Assembly (NCBI GenBank): GCA_017936375.1
Contig: JAGBFR010000036.1
Coordinates: 36,766 to 100,765, forward strand
Source: Clostridia bacterium
Lineage (GTDB): Bacteria > Bacillota > Clostridia > Christensenellales > Aristaeellaceae
Reading direction: 5' to 3'
Length of the DNA stretch: 64,000 nt
In this document: positions 1-9,112 of the stretch, piece after piece
Numbering within the stretch: position 1 is the first letter of the stretch
How the letters are laid out: each line of letters opens with the position of its first letter
Program-made: the position numbers and the translations under genes
Notes under the pieces: generated by a model
Database searches by the model: none
The model's input: only the letters and a program-made list of their open reading frames with translations
What the model was told of the DNA's origin: nothing

Positions 1-19
1 AGTTTATCGGCTTCCGCAT
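1..19 (-). CDS. 5' end of an unidentified gene leaving the window
   Basis: On the minus strand an ATG at 17-19 follows a strong AAAGGAGG ribosome site with good spacing. The six visible codons read Met-Arg-Lys-Pro-Ile-Asn before the window ends. It lies just downstream of upp on the same strand, beyond the upp terminator. Nothing can be said about function. Confidence 0.5.
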
Positions 20-43
20 CCCGTTCCTCCTTTTATTGCATAG

Positions 44-70
44 AAAAACGGCGCGTCCGAAGACGCGCCG
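44..70 (-). terminator. intrinsic terminator of upp
   Basis: A perfect 9-bp GC-rich stem (49-57 with 62-70) closes on a UUCG tetraloop when read on the minus strand. It is followed by five T residues (complement of 44-48). It sits 27 bases after the upp stop codon. Confidence 0.9.
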
Positions 71-96
71 CAAGGCTTATTAATGCGTATTCTTTT

Positions 97-765
<669 letters not shown>

Positions 766-850
766 TCATTTGCTTCATTATATCATTTTGCTCCGGGATG
801 GGCAAGTATCTATGCTCTGTTTTTTGTATCCATCCGTTCCCATGCGTCGC

Positions 851-880
851 TTGACAGGCGAATGTGTGCCGCGCTATACT
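851..880 (+). promoter_or_regulatory. sigma-A-type promoter of lgt
   Basis: TTGACA at 851-856 and TATACT at 875-880 are separated by 18 bp. The -10 lies 67 bases before the lgt start codon. This is a sequence match only. Confidence 0.65.
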
Positions 881-947
881 TTATAAAGGTATGTCTTTCC
901 ATCAATCGGCCACGCTATGGCTGGATTCATTGTTTTCGGAGGTATTT

Positions 948-2093
948 ATGCTCAGCAGACCTTTGCTCGACCGCGTCGCCTTCCTTGGCATCAGCTGGTA
1001 TGCGATCCTCATCGTTGCGGCAATCCTCATCGGCTATCTCATCAGCAGCCGTGAAGCGCGCCGCCTCTCCTTCCCGCAGGATACGCTTGTGGATTTCCTC
1101 CTCTATGCCATTCCGCTCGGCATCATCTGCGCGCGTCTTTATTACGTCTTTTTCCGCTTCAATACCTATGCGGAGGATCCAATCGCCATCTTCAATATCC
1201 GCGAGGGCGGTCTGGCCATCTATGGCGGCGTGATCGGCGGCCTCATCGCCGCGCGCATCGTCTCCCGCAGGCATAAGATCAGCGAGCTGCAGCTGCTGGA
1301 CGTTCTTGCCCCGTCGCTCGTCCTCGGGCAGGCCATCGGCCGCTGGGGCAACTACATCAATATGGAGGCCTACGGCCTGCGCATCGGCGAAGAAGCCCTC
1401 CAGTTCTTCCCATTCGCTGTGGAGATTCCCGTCGGCGAGGTCTGGTACTGGCACATGGCGACGTTCTTCTACGAGTTCTGCTGGGATATCCTGGTCTTTG
1501 CCCTGCTTTTGATCGTTCGCCGCTGCTGCCGCAGGAAGGGCGATGTCTTCTGCTGGTATCTGCTGCTGTACTGCTCCGGCCGCACGGTCATCGAGGGCCT
1601 GCGCAATGACAGCCTGACCTTCATCAGCGAGTTCGTCCGTATCTCTCAGGTGCTATCCGCCATCGCGGCGTTCGCCGTGGTGATCTATTTCTTCCTGCGC
1701 ATCCGCGACAGGATCAGCGCGGTCACCATCGCGCCCGTCGTCAGCGCGGTGCTCTGCCTCGTCACCACATTCCTTGGCGAATTCGAGCGCGGCGCATACA
1801 GCACACTCTTTATCTTCTCGCAGCTCAGCCTTGCCGCGCTGATCATCTCTCAGATCGTCATCATCGTCCTCTGGACGCTGGACAGCGGCAAGTTTGACGC
1901 CCTGACGGCCATTCCCCTCATTGCCGATGCGCTCTTTATCGCTGCGCTGCTCATCGCCGGCGTCCCGCGCGCCAATGAGGACAATACCTACTATGTCTCC
2001 CTCAGGCAGTGCGCTGCCATGATCCAGATGATCCTCTGCGGCTGGCTGCTCTGCTACCCCTTCTGCCCGAAGTCTGCAGAGACCACCCGCTGA
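948..2093 (+). CDS. lgt: prolipoprotein diacylglyceryl transferase with extra C-terminal membrane region
   Basis: Transfers diacylglycerol from phosphatidylglycerol to the lipobox cysteine of prolipoproteins in the cytoplasmic membrane. The Lgt core has several membrane helices, the GGLAIYGGVIGG loop and the signature GQAIGRWGNYINMEAYG. The start is ATG 948, directly behind GGAGG; an in-frame upstream ATG at 864 lacks a ribosome site. At 381 residues it is about 100 residues longer than a typical Lgt. The extra part, from about residue 260, looks like four more hydrophobic helices. Lipoprotein substrates in this window include the solute-binding protein and the PrsA-like protein. Confidence 0.93.
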   Translation: MLSRPLLDRVAFLGISWYAILIVAAILIGYLISSREARRLSFPQDTLVDFLLYAIPLGIICARLYYVFFRFNTYAEDPIAIFNIREGGLAIYGGVIGGLIAARIVSRRHKISELQLLDVLAPSLVLGQAIGRWGNYINMEAYGLRIGEEALQFFPFAVEIPVGEVWYWHMATFFYEFCWDILVFALLLIVRRCCRRKGDVFCWYLLLYCSGRTVIEGLRNDSLTFISEFVRISQVLSAIAAFAVVIYFFLRIRDRISAVTIAPVVSAVLCLVTTFLGEFERGAYSTLFIFSQLSLAALIISQIVIIVLWTLDSGKFDALTAIPLIADALFIAALLIAGVPRANEDNTYYVSLRQCAAMIQMILCGWLLCYPFCPKSAETTR

Positions 2094-2111
2094 TCTCAAG
2101 ACGCATTCCCC

Positions 2112-2143
2112 GCCAGCCGGTCCTGAATCGGCTGGCTTTTCTT
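2112..2143 (+). terminator. intrinsic terminator of lgt
   Basis: An 8-bp stem, GCCAGCCG (2112-2119) with CGGCTGGC (2129-2136), is followed by TTTTCTT. It lies between lgt and recX. Confidence 0.8.
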
Positions 2144-2180
2144 CCCAATATGCAAGAATACTCCAAAGGATGGAATTCTT

Positions 2181-2807
2181 ATGGCACAGACGCTCACCAT
2201 TTCAAAGGTCACGCGCGTACATGGCCGCGCAAATCTCACCCTTTCCACGGGTGAGACGCTCTCTATGCCCCGCGCCATGCTCAAGGAGCGACCCTATCGT
2301 GGCGGCATGCCCTTTGACAGAGCCAGCCACACCGCGTTCATCCGGGATCGATCCTATCCCTTCGCGCTGGATAAAGCCGTATCCCTGCTCGCGCTCCGCG
2401 CCCGCACCGAAAAGGAAATCCGCGATTCCCTCCGCCTTTGCGCCTATCCCGAGGAGACCATCGAGCGCGTCATGGCGCGCCTTGGAGAAGCCGGATACCT
2501 CAATGACGCCGATTTTGCTGTGAGCTGGTCTGCCTCCCGCCTGTCAAAGGGGATGGGCGCCCGGCGCATCAGTCAGGAGCTGAGCCGAAAAGGCGTCGAC
2601 AGAGAGACCATCAGCGCCGCGATCGACGAGCTTGATGAGGACGACGTCTTCGCTTCCGCAATGAAAACCGCAAGAAAGGCCGCCTCGGGCAAGGATCTCG
2701 CTTCCCCATCTGACAGACAGAAAATCACAGCGGCCCTGCTGCGCAGGGGCTTTGACTACGGCATAGTGCGCAGAGCGCTGGATACGCTGAGATCCGGAGA
2801 AGACTGA
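2181..2807 (+). CDS. recX: regulatory protein RecX
   Basis: RecX proteins bind RecA and limit or modulate its filament activity during recombination and SOS. The 208-residue product is an all-helical RecX repeat protein. The first repeat motif, RTEKEIRDSLR, lies around residues 75-85. The second, typical segment has YLNDADFAVSW followed by GARRISQELSRKGV. The C-terminal repeat resembles KITAALLRRGFDYGIVRRAL. The start ATG has an AAAGGA site upstream. It ends before a shared bidirectional terminator. No recA gene is in the window. Confidence 0.92.
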   Translation: MAQTLTISKVTRVHGRANLTLSTGETLSMPRAMLKERPYRGGMPFDRASHTAFIRDRSYPFALDKAVSLLALRARTEKEIRDSLRLCAYPEETIERVMARLGEAGYLNDADFAVSWSASRLSKGMGARRISQELSRKGVDRETISAAIDELDEDDVFASAMKTARKAASGKDLASPSDRQKITAALLRRGFDYGIVRRALDTLRSGED

Positions 2808-2833
2808 GCGCACCATATTCTTCATATAAAAAC

Positions 2834-2860
2834 AGCCTTCCAGATTCGCGCTGGAAGGCT
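2834..2860. terminator. bidirectional terminator between recX and the HAD gene
   Basis: A perfect 10-bp stem, AGCCTTCCAG with CTGGAAGGCT, has a 7-base loop. It has A-rich sequence on the left and T-rich sequence on the right, so it can end both convergent transcripts. Confidence 0.85.
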
Positions 2861-2864
2861 ATTC

Positions 2865-3731
2865 TTATTCATGTTCCGATTGCTTTGCCGCAAGCACACG
2901 GCGGATCATTTTCGCCACGCCGCATTCATCATTTGTCGCCGTGACGTAACGGCAGACATCCTTAACATGTTCGGGCGCATTGCCCATGGCCGTGCTGTGA
3001 TACGCATATTCGAGCATGGAAAGGTCGTTTTCCGCATCGCCGAAGGCCATGACGTTCTCGCGCGTCAAGCCAAGCTGCTCTGCCAGCCACGCAAGCGCCA
3101 TGCCCTTGCCGGTATCCTTCGGCATGATTTCAATATTATTGGGCGAAGAGGAAACGATCTCCAGATGCGGCAGCGCGCGGCGGAGAGCCTCCCTCGCAGG
3201 CGGAATCCGCTCATCGCTCACGGCGCTCCACATTCCGTTGGCGACGATAAAGAGCTTCATGATGCCGCGCTCCGCCGCCTCGCGGATGTTCTCCTTGCCA
3301 TAGCGCGGCTCGATCAGCCCGCGCGCCACGAGATGATAATCCCGCCCGGATTCATCCTGAACGGTATTGACAATCCCATCTTCAAAGCCGTTGATCATCA
3401 TCCCATAAGGGAGCAGGATATCCAGCGCCCGCAGCGCATCCTGCGTCTCAAACCGCCTGCCATAGATGATCTTTCCTTCCGGCAGCGCCCTTTCCGCAAT
3501 CCTCGCGCCGTTGGCAGCGATGATCATACAGGGCAGATCGTACTGGCGGATAAAATCGCTGGCATCCTCCGCCATGCGGCCCGTCGAAATGCAGACGCAG
3601 ACGCCTGCATCATGCGCCGCGCAGATCGCGTCAATATTCTCCTGAGGAATCGTAGCGTGATCGCTCAGCAGGAGCGTGCCGTCCATATCAATGGCAATCA
3701 TGCCCACATTTGCAAGCTCAGCTGTTTTCAT
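2865..3731 (-). CDS. HAD-superfamily Cof-type sugar-phosphate phosphatase
   Basis: A cytoplasmic phosphatase of the Cof/IIB HAD subgroup, usually acting on sugar phosphates or flavin-type phosphates; the substrate cannot be told. Motif I, DMDGTLL, carries the nucleophile and acid/base aspartates near residues 15-21. Motif II is the CISTGR stretch. Motif IV is GDAENDLSML near the C-terminus. The length of 288 residues is normal. An AGGAGGAAAG site precedes the ATG. It is the last gene of a minus-strand run after the RluA-type gene, with a 42-base gap, suggesting one transcript. Confidence 0.9.
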   Translation of the reverse strand: MKTAELANVGMIAIDMDGTLLLSDHATIPQENIDAICAAHDAGVCVCISTGRMAEDASDFIRQYDLPCMIIAANGARIAERALPEGKIIYGRRFETQDALRALDILLPYGMMINGFEDGIVNTVQDESGRDYHLVARGLIEPRYGKENIREAAERGIMKLFIVANGMWSAVSDERIPPAREALRRALPHLEIVSSSPNNIEIMPKDTGKGMALAWLAEQLGLTRENVMAFGDAENDLSMLEYAYHSTAMGNAPEHVKDVCRYVTATNDECGVAKMIRRVLAAKQSEHE

Positions 3732-3773
3732 TCGCTTTCCTCCATCGTCCTTTGTATCCCATTGGCTAAGCCA

Positions 3774-4661
3774 TCAGAACGGACATTTGGCCTCAAAGCT
3801 TCGTCCGTTCAGATAGGCGAGCGCGCCGTCCGCATGAACAACCAGCCGCGTCGCCCAAAGCTGCTGCCGGCGAATCCCCAGCTGACGATTGATCGCCCTG
3901 TCGCCGTATTTATCATCACCCAGAATCGGATGACCGATATGCGCCAGATGCGCCCTGATCTGATGCGTTCGGCCTGTGATCAGCTCGACCTCAAGGCGTG
4001 CATACTCGCCCGGCTGTATGACCCTGTAAGCGGTCTCGATGGGCAGCGAATTGCGGGCGGGATAATCCGTAATCGCCACGCGGGAGATCTCCGCATCCTT
4101 GCGCAGATAAGCGCGCATATGCGCCTGCGCCATCGCAGGGCAGCCCTTGACGCGGCAGGTATAGAATTTCTGGAACGTCCGCTCGCTGAATGCCGCTCTG
4201 GCGGAGTCAAACGCCTCATCATCCTTGGCAAACAGGAGCAGACCGCCGGTCTGTACATCCAGCCTGTGGCATAGATGCAGGGAGTCGGTCTGCTTCCCCT
4301 GCGCCTTCAGGTATGCAATCGCGCGTGTAAGCGCACTGTCGCCCTCAAGGGGCTTTTCTTCATTCTGAGAAGGGATGCCCTGCGGCTTATTGACGAGCAG
4401 AATCCGCTCGTCTTCAAAGACGATCTCCGGCAGCGGCAGGCTCTTCTTCTCCTGCTGGGCAAGAACCGCCTTCGGGAAGAATACGCGGATTTCCTGTCCG
4501 GCCTTTACGCGAACGTCCGCTGTGATCTTTTCACCGTCCACGCGGACGTCACGCTTCTTGATCGCTTCTTTGATCGCCCAGATCGGAATCTCGGCAGCCT
4601 CCTGCCTGAGGATGGCAGAGAGCAGCCAACCATCCCTCTCCCTGCTCACAATGAACTGCAT
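3774..4661 (-). CDS. RluA-family RNA pseudouridine synthase
   Basis: Isomerises uridine to pseudouridine in rRNA or tRNA. It has an N-terminal S4-like segment with a basic VDGEKITADVRVKAGQ stretch. The catalytic domain follows with the active-site motif HRLDVQTGG, whose Asp is the family nucleophile. Downstream comes the ELITGRTHQIRAHLAHIGHPILGD signature, here read as two adjoining blocks. The length of 295 residues fits RluD/RluA-type enzymes, but which position is modified is unknown. The usual serine in HRLDxxTSG is glycine here. It lies between an unknown gene and the HAD phosphatase on the same strand. Confidence 0.92.
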   Translation of the reverse strand: MQFIVSRERDGWLLSAILRQEAAEIPIWAIKEAIKKRDVRVDGEKITADVRVKAGQEIRVFFPKAVLAQQEKKSLPLPEIVFEDERILLVNKPQGIPSQNEEKPLEGDSALTRAIAYLKAQGKQTDSLHLCHRLDVQTGGLLLFAKDDEAFDSARAAFSERTFQKFYTCRVKGCPAMAQAHMRAYLRKDAEISRVAITDYPARNSLPIETAYRVIQPGEYARLEVELITGRTHQIRAHLAHIGHPILGDDKYGDRAINRQLGIRRQQLWATRLVVHADGALAYLNGRSFEAKCPF

Positions 4662-4711
4662 GCTCTTCTTTCCTTTCTCTGCCCGCAGGCGTCTGCTTTT
4701 TCATTTGTTCG

Positions 4712-5749
4712 TCACTGCAGCAGAATATCCTCTGTGCATTCAATCCATTTTGGCGTGAGGCAGTACATCATCCTGAGCGCACTGCGCATGGCGTCCGTCA
4801 GGTAGACGATCACGGACGTCTGCAGCACATCCTCCATTGCCCGCAGCGGCGCACCCTGCTTACAGAGGAATCGAATCGTCTTCGCCACCTCAGAGTTCTG
4901 TCTTCCATCCCTCAGCGTGCCGGCAATCGCACGTTCCAGCGCGTCCTGAAGGGGGATTTCTTCCGGCAGAATGTCTTCCGTCGCCCATAGTCCGGCAGCA
5001 TCCATCTGCTGAAGGCTCGTCCTTCTCCTGCCGTCCGCAATCAGGCACTGCGGCTCCGCCAGCGCTGCATGCAGCAGCATGACGCCACCGCTGTAATCCA
5101 CGCAGTCAAATCCCGCCCAGAGATAGCGGCGGGCAAGCTGCATGGAGAGCTCCGATCCCATGTTCTCTGATCTGAGCACATCGACAATCATCCTCTGCGG
5201 CCGCCTATCATCCATCGCGCCGACGCGATAGAGCATTCCATGCAGACGCGCATGGACGAGATCAAGCCTTTGCCGTATACGATCGTGTCTATCCTGTGCG
5301 AATGCGCGCGCTGCAGCCCGAGCAACCGGGATCTCCATTTCAAAATACGGCCTTCCCGATACAAGCCCGACGCTCCCCCACAGCCGAAGAGACAGCGCCC
5401 TGGCCGCCTCAAGCTCCCGCTGCTCGGCAATCTGCGCGCTGCCGCCAAGGATCAGCGCGCGCTCGACGAGCTCATGCTCCTCTCTCGAGAGACAGGCCGC
5501 CTGCTCAGCCATGCTATTCATTACCGCGCGCCTCACCTGCTCAAGCTGCTGTGCGCGCATAGGCTTACGCTCGATATTCTGCCAGCTACGCTCGATCCTC
5601 CTCTGCAGCGCGGGGCCGTCCAGCGCCTCCAGCCTCGCTGCGCCCAGAGGAGGCATCTGGGACACCATCTGATCAAATCGCTTCTTCTGCATGAACTCAA
5701 GCGTCTTTTCCTGCCATCCGCCGATAAATACTTCATCCTGTCTGAACAT
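4712..5749 (-). CDS. unrecognised helical protein of 345 residues
   Basis: I do not recognise the family. The start at 5749 is chosen because GGAGGGG lies just upstream; an in-frame ATG at 5833 would run through a hairpin. The sequence is rich in Ala, Leu, Arg and Glu with few glycines. It looks largely helical, with no signal peptide or membrane segment. It contains a Cys at FDCVDYSGG and a C-terminal stretch with LTDAMRSALRMMYCLTPKWIE. It is transcribed toward the RluA-type gene with a 50-base gap, so it is probably in the same operon. Nothing indicates its substrate or partner. Confidence 0.75.
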   Translation of the reverse strand: MFRQDEVFIGGWQEKTLEFMQKKRFDQMVSQMPPLGAARLEALDGPALQRRIERSWQNIERKPMRAQQLEQVRRAVMNSMAEQAACLSREEHELVERALILGGSAQIAEQRELEAARALSLRLWGSVGLVSGRPYFEMEIPVARAAARAFAQDRHDRIRQRLDLVHARLHGMLYRVGAMDDRRPQRMIVDVLRSENMGSELSMQLARRYLWAGFDCVDYSGGVMLLHAALAEPQCLIADGRRRTSLQQMDAAGLWATEDILPEEIPLQDALERAIAGTLRDGRQNSEVAKTIRFLCKQGAPLRAMEDVLQTSVIVYLTDAMRSALRMMYCLTPKWIECTEDILLQ

Positions 5750-5804
5750 AGATCCCCTCCGAGTACCGCAGCGCCGATGCGCTGTCTCAATCGTGCGCAA
5801 AGCA

Positions 5805-5833
5805 ATGGCACCCGTGATTGCCATGGGTGCCAT
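5805..5833 (-). terminator. hairpin after ilvE
   Basis: A perfect 9-bp stem, ATGGCACCC (5805-5813) with GGGTGCCAT (5825-5833), lies between the ilvE stop and the next gene. On the minus strand it is followed by TGCTTTGCG, a weak T tract. It could be a terminator or an attenuator allowing partial readthrough. Confidence 0.5.
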
Positions 5834-5881
5834 CTGCTGCGTTTATCTTTGGAAATCCATATTCTTCTGTGCGGATCAGGC

Positions 5882-6952
5882 TCAGTCGATCTTGAGCACC
5901 CAGCCAAACGGATCCTCAACCTCGCCGAACTGAATACCCGTCAGCATATCATAGAGCTTCTGGGTCAGCGTGCCGATCTCTCCGCCGGAGATCGTGATCT
6001 CGCGATCATTCCAGGCCAGGCGGCCAACCGGGGACACGACAGCCGCCGTGCCGGAGCCGAAGGCTTCCTCAAGCTGACCATTCTCGGACGCGTTGAACAC
6101 ATCCTCCACCGTGATGCGGCGCTCCTCAACCGGGACGCCAAGATGACCGGCCAGCTTGATGATAGAATCGCGGGTAATGCCGCCAAGGATGGAACCGGTC
6201 AGCGGCGGGGTCACGAGCGCGTCGCTGAACTTAAAGAACATGTTCATCGAGCCGACTTCCTCGACGTACTTATTCTCCTTGCCGTCCAGCCAGAGCACCT
6301 GCTCGTAGCCCTTGCTCTTGGCGATCTCGCCGGCAAGGATGGACGCCGCATAATTGCCGCCCGTCTTCGTGAAGCCGACGCCGCCCTTGACAGCGCGCAC
6401 GAGCTCCGGCTCGACATAGATGCCCACCGGCGCAAGGCCCTTCGGGTAATACGCACCGGACGGAGAGCAGATGATGAAGAAACGATAGGTGTGCGAGGCA
6501 TGAACGCCCAGCATCACATCGGTAGAGATCATCGTCGGACGGATATACAGAGAAGTACCCGGCGCAGACGGCACCCAATCGGCATCTGCCTTAAGGAGCG
6601 CCAGAAGGCCGGCAAGCGCCTGCTCAATATCGAGCGCCGGCATGCCCATGCGCTCGGCAGAGCGATTCATGCGGGCAAAGTTATCGCGCGGACGGAAGAG
6701 CTGCAGACCGCCATCCTTGCGGCGGTAGCACTTCATGCCCTCAAAAATCTCCTGTGCATAGTGGAACACCGTGCACGCGGGATCCATCAGAAACGGACCA
6801 TAGGGAACCACGCGGGCGTCGAACCAGCCGCGGCCAACCTCATAATCCATCACAAACATGTGATCGGTAAAAACCTTGCCAAAGCCAAGCTTGGACTCAT
6901 CCTCGGGCTTCTTCTTGGGCGCAGACGTCAGCGTCACCGGAATCTCGTACAT
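5882..6952 (-). CDS. ilvE: branched-chain amino acid aminotransferase
   Basis: PLP-dependent class IV aminotransferase that interconverts branched-chain 2-oxo acids and Leu, Ile or Val with glutamate/2-oxoglutarate. The N-terminus LGFGKVFTDHMFVMDY, the EIFEGMKCYR region and VGTSHAY-like segments match the type II (about 360-residue) family. The PLP lysine lies in the GFTKTGGNYAAS segment near the middle. The start is ATG 6952, behind GGAGGAAA; an upstream in-frame ATG at 7000 has no such site. The gene has its own promoter and is not next to other ilv/leu genes. Confidence 0.95.
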   Translation of the reverse strand: MYEIPVTLTSAPKKKPEDESKLGFGKVFTDHMFVMDYEVGRGWFDARVVPYGPFLMDPACTVFHYAQEIFEGMKCYRRKDGGLQLFRPRDNFARMNRSAERMGMPALDIEQALAGLLALLKADADWVPSAPGTSLYIRPTMISTDVMLGVHASHTYRFFIICSPSGAYYPKGLAPVGIYVEPELVRAVKGGVGFTKTGGNYAASILAGEIAKSKGYEQVLWLDGKENKYVEEVGSMNMFFKFSDALVTPPLTGSILGGITRDSIIKLAGHLGVPVEERRITVEDVFNASENGQLEEAFGSGTAAVVSPVGRLAWNDREITISGGEIGTLTQKLYDMLTGIQFGEVEDPFGWVLKID

Positions 6953-7024
6953 CAGTAATTTCCTCCATAAAGTTCGATTTTTCGCCGAACTTCGGGGCAA
7001 TTCGCCTCAAATCGTAGCAGGTCT

Positions 7025-7053
7025 ATTTTATCGCCTGCGCCTGTGCCTGTCAA
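7025..7053 (-). promoter_or_regulatory. sigma-A-type promoter of ilvE
   Basis: On the minus strand, TTGACA (7048-7053) and TAAAAT (7025-7030) are exactly 17 bp apart. The -10 lies about 70 bases before the start codon. The leader is too short for a T-box. Confidence 0.75.
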
Positions 7054-7115
7054 GTATCCGGAGGGGCGTTTCGGCTCAATTCCTGAATTTTCTGCAAGTT
7101 TTATATGATCATTTT

Positions 7116-7196
7116 TCATCTTTCTTCCGTTTTCACCAGATTCAGCAGATAATTCGCCGGATTATGTTCCATCCATTCATCTGTGTTCCTCGCCAT
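7116..7196 (-). CDS. possible 26-residue small ORF
   Basis: An ATG ORF of 26 codons lies in the 322-base gap between the ABC operon terminator and the ilvE promoter. The peptide has protein-like composition, including DEWMEHNPANYLLNL. No ribosome site is visible before the ATG. It lies upstream of the ilvE promoter, so it cannot be an ilvE leader peptide from that promoter. This is a weak call. Confidence 0.2.
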   Translation of the reverse strand: MARNTDEWMEHNPANYLLNLVKTEER

Positions 7197-7203
7197 CACA
7201 GAG

Positions 7204-7232
7204 AAAAGGGCCGGCGGATCAACCCGCCGGCC
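7204..7232 (-). terminator. terminator of the ABC-2 operon
   Basis: A 9-bp stem, GGCCGGCGG (7209-7217) with CCGCCGGCC (7224-7232), is followed on the minus strand by a CTTTTCTC tract. It lies 43 bases after the permease stop. Confidence 0.85.
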
Positions 7233-7274
7233 TTTGTCTATGTATCCTCCGCGCACAACGAAAAGGAGGGACAA

Positions 7275-8186
7275 TCAGCTCTTCTTCGTTCTTCTCCTGC
7301 CGCCTCCGGCACGCAGGATGAGCACCGTGCCCGCAAGCAGCAAACCCGCCGCCGCAAGCATGGCTGCGAGGCAGATCAGCGATACAGACGCGAAGCCCGC
7401 CGCCTTTGCCGCCGTATAGATATGATACAGACGCAGGGTACTCTCCATCGTCCGGTGGAGGATGCCCGTCTGAGATGCAAGGAGCGTCACCAGACCCACA
7501 GCAGGATTGAGGAAAATGGTTACCGGCATCCCCTTCAGGATTTCACCGGCTGTCATGTCCGCCATCAGTTCAATCGTCTTCCCCGTGTAATGAGCCGCCA
7601 GCGGGCCATGCTTGGCAAGTCCCCAGCTGAGTGCGCCAATCAGAAATACGGCCATATACGACGCAAGAATCGCCGTGAGGGATCGCTTCATCAGCGAGGA
7701 CACAAACAGGCCGACAGTCAGCGCAGAAAACGCGATCGCAGCCAGATAGATCGTCGTGCAGCATATCGCACCGAGGGATACGCCGCCGGTCATCCATGCC
7801 ATGAGCATGACAGGCACGCCGGAAAACAGAAGGAGCAGCAGGAAAGCCAGATTCTCCATCAGCTTGCCTGACACGATGCCCCACGCGCCAATCTGCGTGA
7901 CCATGAGCAGGTCAAACGTCTGCCTTTCCCTCTCGCCTGCGATGCTGCCCGCGCTCAGCGCAGGCGCCGCAAGCAGAATAAGGAAGAACTGCCCCGCCGT
8001 CATCCAGATATATGCCTCTACACTCCTGCGCATCCAGTCAATGGTCATTCCCGCACCATAGAATCCTTCCAGCAGCATCACCGCAACGGCAAGCAGCGCG
8101 CCGACATAGGCCGTAATGAGCAGCGGCGTTCTGACAGAGCGCATACGCCGTCTGGCAGAGGACTCAAAAATCGGATTCAGCATCAT
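7275..8186 (-). CDS. ABC-2-type transporter permease
   Basis: Membrane subunit of an ABC exporter or membrane-remodelling transporter. It is 303 residues long with six predicted helices, starting with a helix at about residues 21-43. The typical ABC-2 segment, GSIAGERERQTFDLLMVTQIG, occurs as two neighbouring blocks near residues 80-100. The start ATG overlaps the stop of the ATPase gene by 4 bases (ATGA), so translation is coupled. With the ATPase and the large exported protein it forms a three-gene operon. The substrate is unknown. Confidence 0.9.
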   Translation of the reverse strand: MMLNPIFESSARRRMRSVRTPLLITAYVGALLAVAVMLLEGFYGAGMTIDWMRRSVEAYIWMTAGQFFLILLAAPALSAGSIAGERERQTFDLLMVTQIGAWGIVSGKLMENLAFLLLLLFSGVPVMLMAWMTGGVSLGAICCTTIYLAAIAFSALTVGLFVSSLMKRSLTAILASYMAVFLIGALSWGLAKHGPLAAHYTGKTIELMADMTAGEILKGMPVTIFLNPAVGLVTLLASQTGILHRTMESTLRLYHIYTAAKAAGFASVSLICLAAMLAAAGLLLAGTVLILRAGGGRRRTKKS

Positions 8187-9112
8187 TCCCTGATCACCTC
8201 CATGAATACATCCTCCAGCGTCGCCTTATCCCTGTGGCAGGCGCACACACGCAGTCCGGCGCCGATCAGATCCCGCAGCAGCGCCGCATCCTGCGCTCTG
8301 TCCTCCGGCATATCAATGCGGCAGCGCCCTTCATCCATCGCGGCTTCCGCGCCCGTGACCCGCCTGCACACCTCTGCGGCAAGCTCCCTTTCCGCATCAT
8401 CGAGCGCCTTATCAAACTCAATCACAAGCGTTGCGGCAGCATGGATCTTCTTTTCCAGTTCATCCATCTGCCCGCTGAATACAAGCTTTCCCTTATCGAG
8501 AATGGACATTGAACTGCACAGCTCGGAGAGCTCCGGCAGAATATGGGAAGAGATGAGCACCGTCTTTCCCGTCCGCCCGATCTCACGCAGAATATCCCTC
8601 ATTTCAGCGCGCGATCTCGGGTCCATGCCGGAGGCCGGCTCGTCCAGAATGAGCAGCTCCGGATCGTGGAGCATGGCACGGCAGAGGCAGAGCCTCTGCT
8701 TCATGCCTCGCGAGAGATCATCCACATACCGCTCTCTTTTGTCTCTCATGCCCGTCATATCCAGCAGCTCGTCGATTCTCCTGCGGCGCGCTTTCGCGCT
8801 TATCCGCATGCAGCCGGCATACAGGTCGAGGTACTCCCACGCCTTGAGATTATCATACACGCCAAAGAAATCCGGCATATAGCCGATCACCTTTCGCGCC
8901 GCCTCAGGATCCGCAGCCACATCAACACCGCCGATCATCGCCCTGCCCGAGGTCGGGCTCAGGAGCGTGGCAAAGATTCGCATGGCGGTCGATTTGCCTG
9001 CTCCATTTGGACCGACAAAACCATGCACCTCGCCCGCGTCCACATGAAGATCAAGCTGATCAAGCGCGAGCAGCTGTCCATATCGCCTGCTGAGCTTTTC
9101 ACATTGGATCAC
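8183..9112 (-). CDS. ABC transporter ATP-binding protein
   Basis: ATPase subunit for the adjacent ABC-2 permease. Walker A reads GPNGAGKST near residues 34-42. The signature is LSRGMKQRL, and Walker B is LLILDEPASGMDPRSR. After the nucleotide-binding domain there is a C-terminal extension of roughly 90 residues, as in CcmA/NatA-type ATPases. It overlaps the permease start and the end of the upstream 822-residue protein by 4 bases on each side, indicating a tightly coupled operon. Confidence 0.95.
   Translation of the reverse strand: MIQCEKLSRRYGQLLALDQLDLHVDAGEVHGFVGPNGAGKSTAMRIFATLLSPTSGRAMIGGVDVAADPEAARKVIGYMPDFFGVYDNLKAWEYLDLYAGCMRISAKARRRRIDELLDMTGMRDKRERYVDDLSRGMKQRLCLCRAMLHDPELLILDEPASGMDPRSRAEMRDILREIGRTGKTVLISSHILPELSELCSSMSILDKGKLVFSGQMDELEKKIHAAATLVIEFDKALDDAERELAAEVCRRVTGAEAAMDEGRCRIDMPEDRAQDAALLRDLIGAGLRVCACHRDKATLEDVFMEVIRE

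Noticed and set aside
6953-7024. T-box leader before ilvE
   Set aside because: The leader is about 70 bases and lacks the T-box sequence; only a small dyad is present.
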